This document shows positions 6,870 to 10,734 of a stretch of 10,734 nt of DNA, one piece after another. Where the stretch lies: assembly GCA_034435395.1 (NCBI GenBank), contig DAOTXK010000015.1, positions 1-10,734 of the forward strand, in the 5' to 3' direction. A program made the position numbers and the translations under genes. The notes below the pieces were generated by a model. That model ran no database searches, was not told where the DNA came from, and worked only from the letters and a program-made list of their open reading frames with translations. Source of the DNA: DAOTXK01 sp034435395. GTDB taxonomy: Bacteria > Chloroflexota > Anaerolineae > Aggregatilineales > Ch27. How positions within the stretch are numbered: the stretch's first letter is position 1; the number at the start of each line of letters is the position of its first letter.

Positions 6870-7763
6870 GTGCCGGACAGCGCCGAAAACTACGACCGAC
6901 TGGAGGCCCGTTTCACAGCCTGGGCGGGGGCGCGCGCCGACATCCGGCTGGCGCTGGTCGTGGGATCGCGGGCGCGCTCGGATCGCCCCGCTGACGAATG
7001 GGCCGACCTGGATGTTGTCATGTTCACCACTGCGCCAGACGCCTACCTGTCCGCCGACTGGCTGGCCGAACTGGGGGAGGTGTGGGCGGCGTACCGGGAG
7101 CAGATACGCGTCGGTGTGGTGGAATGGTTGACCGTGTTGGCGGGCGGGCTGGACCTGGACGTGGTCGTGTTTCCCGTCGAGGGCGCTTCCACGGTCCAGG
7201 CGGCCCAGGCGGCGCGGCTTGACGACGTGCTGGCCCGTGGCTTTCGTCCCCTGATCGACCGGGACGGCGTGTTGAGCCAGTTGCCGTCAGACGGACCGGT
7301 CTCCGAGTCGCCCCCAGACGCGGCCACCTTCCACAACACGGTACAGTGCTTCTGGCGTTACGCCGCGCGGACGGCCAAAAAGCTGCGGCGCGGCGAACTG
7401 TGGGTGGCGAAGGACCTGTGCGATAGGCTGCTTAAGGGCGTGTTGCTGACCATGGCCGGGTGGCACGTGAGGGCGGCGGACGGGTCTGCTGACACCTGGT
7501 ACGAAGGGCACTTCCTGGAAGACTGGGCCGATCCGCGTTTGCTGGCCGGGCTGCCCGGCGCGTTTGCTCGCTACGACGCGGAAGACGTGTGGCGGGCGCT
7601 GTGGGCGACGATGAACCTGTTCCGCTGGTTGGCGACCGAGACGGCGGCCCGGCTGGGTTATGTTTATCCGATTGCCACCGACGAGAACATCACCCGTTGG
7701 ATAGAGGCGCTTTATCAGGAGCGGGATGAGAACGGGAGGGGGGACGATGCCGCCAACCGCTGA
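6870..7763 (+). CDS. ANT(6)/AadE-like nucleotidyltransferase, copy 1
   Basis: This 297-residue protein belongs with streptomycin-type aminoglycoside 6-adenylyltransferases, which transfer AMP from ATP to a hydroxyl group of the drug. Visible in order: GSR (32-34), the paired metal-binding acids Asp46 and Asp48 in DEWADLD, a third acid Asp97 in LDLDVVVFP, a helical middle with TAKKLRRGELWVAKD, and a C-terminal stretch (DVWRALWATMNLFRWLATETAARLGYVYP) that follows the end of ANT(6). The catalytic core is complete. The start is GTG 6870, preceded by AAAGGAGAG; the in-frame ATG at 6813 overlaps the TATAAT box and adds an unlikely Arg-rich leader. It overlaps copy 2 by 17 bases. Chromosomal members of this family in environmental bacteria are often of unproven substrate, so resistance is possible but not shown. 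Confidence 0.87.
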   Translation: MPDSAENYDRLEARFTAWAGARADIRLALVVGSRARSDRPADEWADLDVVMFTTAPDAYLSADWLAELGEVWAAYREQIRVGVVEWLTVLAGGLDLDVVVFPVEGASTVQAAQAARLDDVLARGFRPLIDRDGVLSQLPSDGPVSESPPDAATFHNTVQCFWRYAARTAKKLRRGELWVAKDLCDRLLKGVLLTMAGWHVRAADGSADTWYEGHFLEDWADPRLLAGLPGAFARYDAEDVWRALWATMNLFRWLATETAARLGYVYPIATDENITRWIEALYQERDENGRGDDAANR

Positions 7764-8631
7764 GGCCTACGCCCGGCTAGAAGCCCGGTTTGTCGCCTGG
7801 GCCGCGACGGTCCCCAATATTCGCGCCGCCGTGGTCATCGGGTCGCGGGCGCGGACGGTGAATCCGGCGGATGAGTGGGCCGACCTGGATATTCTGTTCA
7901 TCACGTCCGAGCCGGGGCGTTACATCGCCGCTGCCGATTGGCTGGCGAATATGGGCGACTACTGGCTCACCTTTGTGGAGACGACGCCTGACGGCGAGCA
8001 GGAGCGCCGTGTTCTGTTCGAGGGCGGGCTGGATGTGGACTTCGTGCCGCTGCCCGTGGAGCGCATGGCCCAGCTTGAGGAGTCGATACGGGCCGGGGAG
8101 GTTCCCGATCCGATCCGGCGCGGGGCGCGGGTGCTGCTGGACAAGGACGGGGCGGTCACGGCAGCGCTGGCGCGGCTGTCCTCGCTGGCGAGGCCCGCTC
8201 GCCAGGAGCCGCCCGCCGAAGAGCGGTTTCTGAATGTGGTCAACGATTTCTGGTACCACACCGTGTGGGCGGCCAAGAAGTTGCGGCGCGGCGAACTATG
8301 GACGGCCAAAGGCTGCGTGGACAGCTATCTAAAATGGGGGTGCCTGCTGCCAATGATCGAGTGGCACGCCCGCGCTGCCCACGGTTGGGACTACGAAACC
8401 TGGCTGAGAGGTCGGTTTCTGGAACGGTGGGCCGACCCGCGCGCCATTGACGGGCTGCGGGGCGCGTTTGGGCGCTACGAGGCCGACGATCTGTGGCGGG
8501 CGCTCTTCGCCACCATGGACCTGTTCCGCTGGCTGGCGACCGAGACAGCGACACGGCTGGGGTATTCCTGTCCCGACGAGGCCGAAACGAAGACGGTCGC
8601 CCTGGTCAGGGAGCTTTTTGCCGGGCGTTGA
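7747..8631 (+). CDS. ANT(6)/AadE-like nucleotidyltransferase, copy 2
   Basis: This 294-residue protein is a paralogue of the product of the gene just upstream and aligns with it end to end: the same start pattern (Y-RLEARF-AWA), GSR at 32-34, Asp46 and Asp48 in DEWADLD, Asp98 in LDVDFVPLP, AKKLRRGELWTAKG, and LFRWLATETATRLGY near the end. It keeps all expected catalytic residues. The region just before the third acid (EQERRVLFEGG) differs from copy 1 (VGVVEWLTVLAGG) and is closer to ANT(6), so substrate choice may differ. ATG 7747 is chosen over the in-frame ATG at 7726 because GGGAGGGG stands immediately upstream; it lies 17 bases inside the first gene, so the two are co-transcribed and probably translationally coupled. 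The stop is only 6 bases from the end of the convergent FemAB-like gene, leaving no room for a separate terminator between them. Confidence 0.87.
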   Translation: MPPTAEAYARLEARFVAWAATVPNIRAAVVIGSRARTVNPADEWADLDILFITSEPGRYIAAADWLANMGDYWLTFVETTPDGEQERRVLFEGGLDVDFVPLPVERMAQLEESIRAGEVPDPIRRGARVLLDKDGAVTAALARLSSLARPARQEPPAEERFLNVVNDFWYHTVWAAKKLRRGELWTAKGCVDSYLKWGCLLPMIEWHARAAHGWDYETWLRGRFLERWADPRAIDGLRGAFGRYEADDLWRALFATMDLFRWLATETATRLGYSCPDEAETKTVALVRELFAGR

Positions 8632-8637
8632 CGGCGG

Positions 8638-9729
8638 TTATTGACTGCTTTTCCGGCGGCCACTGGCCCGCCGCATCCAGCCGAGCAGGCGCGGCATCAG
8701 CGTCTCGTAGGCCCAGTAGAGCAGCGGGTAAGGGGCATAGTCCCATGCGCCGATGTGCCGCACCACGGTCCCGCCGAAGCCGCGCTTGAACTGGTAGACG
8801 CCCCACAGGCCGTCGGATTCGGCGAAGGCATCCGGCGCTCCCCAGAAGTCATAGACCGGATAACCCTGCTCCCTCGCCCACTGGATCGCCGCCCACTGAA
8901 GGGCGTAGTTGGGCATACGCTGGCGCTCCTCGTTGCTGGACGCGCCATAAAAGTACCAGCATTTGCGCCCGAAGTGCAGCAGGATGACGTGCGCAATCGG
9001 CTGGCCCTGGTATTCAGCGATCAGGGCATGGGCCAGCCCGGCTTCCATAAAACTGCCCCACGCCTGGCGGTAGTATTCCAGCGGGCGGATCAGGAAGCCG
9101 TCCCGCGCCCCGGTGATCCGGTACAGCGCGTACAGCGTCGGGATGTCGTCGATGGTCGCGGCGCGCACGGTCACGCCTTTTTTCCCGGCGGCCCGGACCT
9201 TGCGGCGGGTGCTCTGGCTCATGCCCATCAGGAGGTCATCGGCGGGGCGGGTCAGGTCCAGCGTGATCGTGTGCCGGAACTGCACCTGGCTCCGCGAGAA
9301 GCGCCAGCCGCGCCCGCTCAGTTCACGGATGACCGCCTGTCCGGCTGGATCGTCCTGGGCGTCGGCTTCGCCGGGGACTCCCGTGCCTGCCACGACATCG
9401 GGGTCAATCTTGAGCCAGATCGCGCCGCGCCGCCGGGCCAGCCATTCCAGGTGATCCAGCACGGCGGCCAGCAGGTTTCCATCGGTGTGGTCCAGCGCCG
9501 GGCCTTTGGGGACGTACATCACACCCAGCGGGCCGAAGCGGCGGGTCAGAATCTGGGCGGCGGCGACGGTCTGCCCGTCCCGCTGGAAGGCGACCCGCTC
9601 CGGAGTCCAGCCGGTGGTGAGGCGCTTAAATTCGCCCCATTCCCAGGTTTGCAGGACGTGCGCGCCGGGCAGGGGGCGCAGCCGATCGTTCCAGGTGGCG
9701 CGGTCGCTGACCGCCGTGATCGTTACCAT
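8638..9729 (-). CDS. FemAB-like peptidoglycan aminoacyltransferase (first copy, complete)
   Basis: This 363-residue protein belongs to the Fem (FemABX/FmhB) family of tandem GNAT-fold enzymes, which move amino acids from aminoacyl-tRNA onto the stem peptide of lipid II to build interpeptide bridges at the inner face of the membrane. The first half has HVLQTWEWGEFK and VPKGPALDH; the second has STRRKVRAAGKKGV, WYFYGASSNEERQRMP (from Trp258), VYDFWGAPD and GLWGVYQFKRGFGG (from 307), all characteristic. There is no inserted coiled-coil arm as in S. aureus FemA, so it resembles the shorter FemX form. No ribosome site precedes ATG 9729; the upstream gene fragment ends 7 bases before it in one frame and overlaps it (ATGGTAA) in another, so translation is probably coupled. 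The C-terminus is basic (RRASGRRK). The amino acid donor cannot be read from the sequence. Confidence 0.9.
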   Translation of the reverse strand: MVTITAVSDRATWNDRLRPLPGAHVLQTWEWGEFKRLTTGWTPERVAFQRDGQTVAAAQILTRRFGPLGVMYVPKGPALDHTDGNLLAAVLDHLEWLARRRGAIWLKIDPDVVAGTGVPGEADAQDDPAGQAVIRELSGRGWRFSRSQVQFRHTITLDLTRPADDLLMGMSQSTRRKVRAAGKKGVTVRAATIDDIPTLYALYRITGARDGFLIRPLEYYRQAWGSFMEAGLAHALIAEYQGQPIAHVILLHFGRKCWYFYGASSNEERQRMPNYALQWAAIQWAREQGYPVYDFWGAPDAFAESDGLWGVYQFKRGFGGTVVRHIGAWDYAPYPLLYWAYETLMPRLLGWMRRASGRRKSSQ

Positions 9730-10040
9730 GGTGTGGTCAGGCTGACTTCACAAAGTAAACGCCGCTGATCAACTGGCCGCCCGCCGCTTCCTGAATGGCC
9801 GGATGGACGGCAAAGCTCAGGCTCAGCGTCACTCCACGCCGTTGGCGGGATGACGATGTCCTGTACCTGGAGGGTAAGGCTGCCCACGACCTGACCGTCT
9901 GCTGCCACCCCGAGGCAAAAAACACAGCCCTGGGGTGTCCCGTCTTCTCCCAGCACCCAGCGAGCCGCGTCGACGCGCTGCGGATGGGCCACGTAAGCGG
10001 GCCAAAGGGGATGTCCACTGGTGAAGCGCTCAACCGACAT
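9723..10040 (-). pseudogene. GNAT acetyltransferase remnant, middle deleted and frameshifted
   Basis: The start at 10040 (MSVERF) has a good upstream ribosome site (GGGAGAGGG). The first 65 or so residues look like the N-terminal half of a GNAT acyltransferase: ARWVLGEDG, then GCVFCLGVAADGQVVGSLTL and IVIPPTAW. After about 9845 this frame becomes unlike a protein (Cys/Arg/Ser-rich) and stops at 9723. In the -1/+2 neighbour frame, from about 9832 to the stop at 9737, a typical GNAT C-terminus appears: TLSLSFAVHPAI, QEAAGGQLISGVYFVKSA. The central acetyl-CoA loop (R/Q-x-x-G-x-G/A) is absent from both frames. The simplest reading is an internal deletion that joined the two ends out of frame. The start overlaps the upstream FemAB-like gene by 11 bases, so this was an operon member. 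An alternative is an assembly error, or an expressed 105-residue protein of unknown role. Confidence 0.6.
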
Positions 10041-10734
10041 CGGCGGTCCCTCTCCCGCGGCGGGCCAGATAGACCCGGTACAGCGCGTAGATCGGCGGGC
10101 TGTAGACGTAATCCCAGGCGGGCATCTGCCGGACCAGCCGTCCGCCCCAGCCGCGTTTGAAGCGGTATACCCCCCACAGGCCGTCACTCCGGTGGGCGAA
10201 CTCCGCTTCCAGGGTCTCCTCGTCGGCGTCCGGCACCCCCCACAGATCATAGACGGCGCAGCCACGCGCCCTGGCCCAGCGGATGGCCTCCCATTGGGCG
10301 CTGTAGGCAGGCATGCGCTGGCGCTCCTCGTCGGTGGATGCGCCGTAGAAGTACCAGGCCGTCTTCCCCAGCGCGAAGACCATCACCCCGGCGAGGTCTC
10401 TCCCCTCGTAAGATGCCAGCAACAGAACTGCCCGTCCGGAGGGCGCGAACCGCTCGTAAGCGCGCTCGTAGTAGGTCGGGGCGTGCACGCCGAACGCATC
10501 TCGCGCGCCGGTGACGGCCATCATGGCGGTGAAGCTCGCCACGTCCTCGGCGGAGCCGATCCGCACGGTCACGCCCTTCCTGGCGCTCAGACGGATGTTA
10601 TAGCGTGTCTTCTGCTTCATGCGCCCCAGGATCGCCTCCTCGTCGTCGCTGATGTCCAGCACGATGGTGCGCGGCGGCTGGATGCTCTGCCCGCTGGGGC
10701 GGAACCCCGCCGCCATGAGCGCGGCCCTCGCGCC
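10030..10734 (-). CDS. FemAB-like peptidoglycan aminoacyltransferase (second copy, 5' part outside window)
   Basis: This is the C-terminal 234 residues of a second Fem-family transferase; the frame is open to the right edge (in-frame G-A-R-A-A-L before the Met at 10716), so that Met is internal. It carries MAAGFRPS, TIVLDI, KTRYNIRLSARKGV, WYFYGASTDEERQRMP, VYDLWGVPDADEE and GLWGVYRFKRGWGG, matching the complete copy downstream nearly block for block, so the two are clear paralogues. About 130 N-terminal residues should lie beyond the window. In the Fem family, paired enzymes often add successive residues of a peptidoglycan cross-bridge, and a pair in one operon suggests the same here. Its stop overlaps the start of the GNAT remnant by 11 bases; it is the most upstream gene of this operon that is visible, and the promoter lies outside the window. 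Confidence 0.9.
   Translation of the reverse strand, partial: GARAALMAAGFRPSGQSIQPPRTIVLDISDDEEAILGRMKQKTRYNIRLSARKGVTVRIGSAEDVASFTAMMAVTGARDAFGVHAPTYYERAYERFAPSGRAVLLLASYEGRDLAGVMVFALGKTAWYFYGASTDEERQRMPAYSAQWEAIRWARARGCAVYDLWGVPDADEETLEAEFAHRSDGLWGVYRFKRGWGGRLVRQMPAWDYVYSPPIYALYRVYLARRGRGTADVG

Noticed and set aside
8654..8673. Hairpin CGGCGG...CCGCCG downstream of the second nucleotidyltransferase stop as a terminator
   Set aside because: The T-run lies before and not after it on the plus strand, and the bases encode the conserved-frame C-terminus of the FemAB-like protein.
8641..9768. A 375-codon open frame on the plus strand across the FemAB-like gene
   Set aside because: Antisense shadow: the minus strand carries clear Fem-family motifs through the whole stretch.

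Overview
The window is GC-rich bacterial DNA (about 65-70% in the large genes by eye). It looks most like Chloroflexota, probably Anaerolineae. That guess rests on the gene mix: a large bacterial alpha-2-macroglobulin, an FbaB-type class I aldolase, paired FemAB-like transferases and a PIN-domain toxin module. It is an inference; no rRNA or tRNA gene is visible to anchor it. All gaps between genes are shorter than 300 bases.

Layout. (1) 1-3965 (+): the 3' part of a thioester-containing alpha-2-macroglobulin, cut by the left edge. (2) 3966-4096: a short gap with a strong 15-bp hairpin and an extended -10 promoter. (3) 4097-4788 (+): a two-gene VapBC-type toxin-antitoxin operon, visibly less GC-rich than its surroundings. 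(4) 4944-6041 (+): class I fructose-bisphosphate aldolase (fbaB) with its own candidate promoter and terminator hairpin. (5) 6190-6717 (-): a small SAM-dependent methyltransferase, convergent with fbaB. (6) 6718-6869: a divergent promoter region in which the two candidate promoters overlap. (7) 6870-8631 (+): two tandem, overlapping, paralogous genes related to ANT(6)/AadE aminoglycoside nucleotidyltransferases. (8) 8638-10734 (-): a compact operon read leftward, consisting of a FemAB-like transferase (cut by the right edge), a decayed GNAT acetyltransferase gene and a second FemAB-like transferase. This operon ends only 6 bases from the stop of the second nucleotidyltransferase.

How they fit together. 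The FemAB pair should act on peptidoglycan precursors or a related cell-wall substrate, and the macroglobulin should trap proteases at the cell surface or in the envelope, so both ends of the window concern envelope maintenance or defence. The middle is a patchwork of independent units: a toxin-antitoxin pair, central carbon metabolism, a methyltransferase and the nucleotidyltransferase pair. I found no CRISPR array, insertion sequence, phage gene or clearly new multi-gene system. The points most worth a second look are the gutted GNAT gene whose end still abuts the next start codon, the overlapping pair of ANT(6)-like enzymes, the overlapping divergent promoters, and the unusual Tyr/Gly-rich and poly-Gly segments in the macroglobulin.
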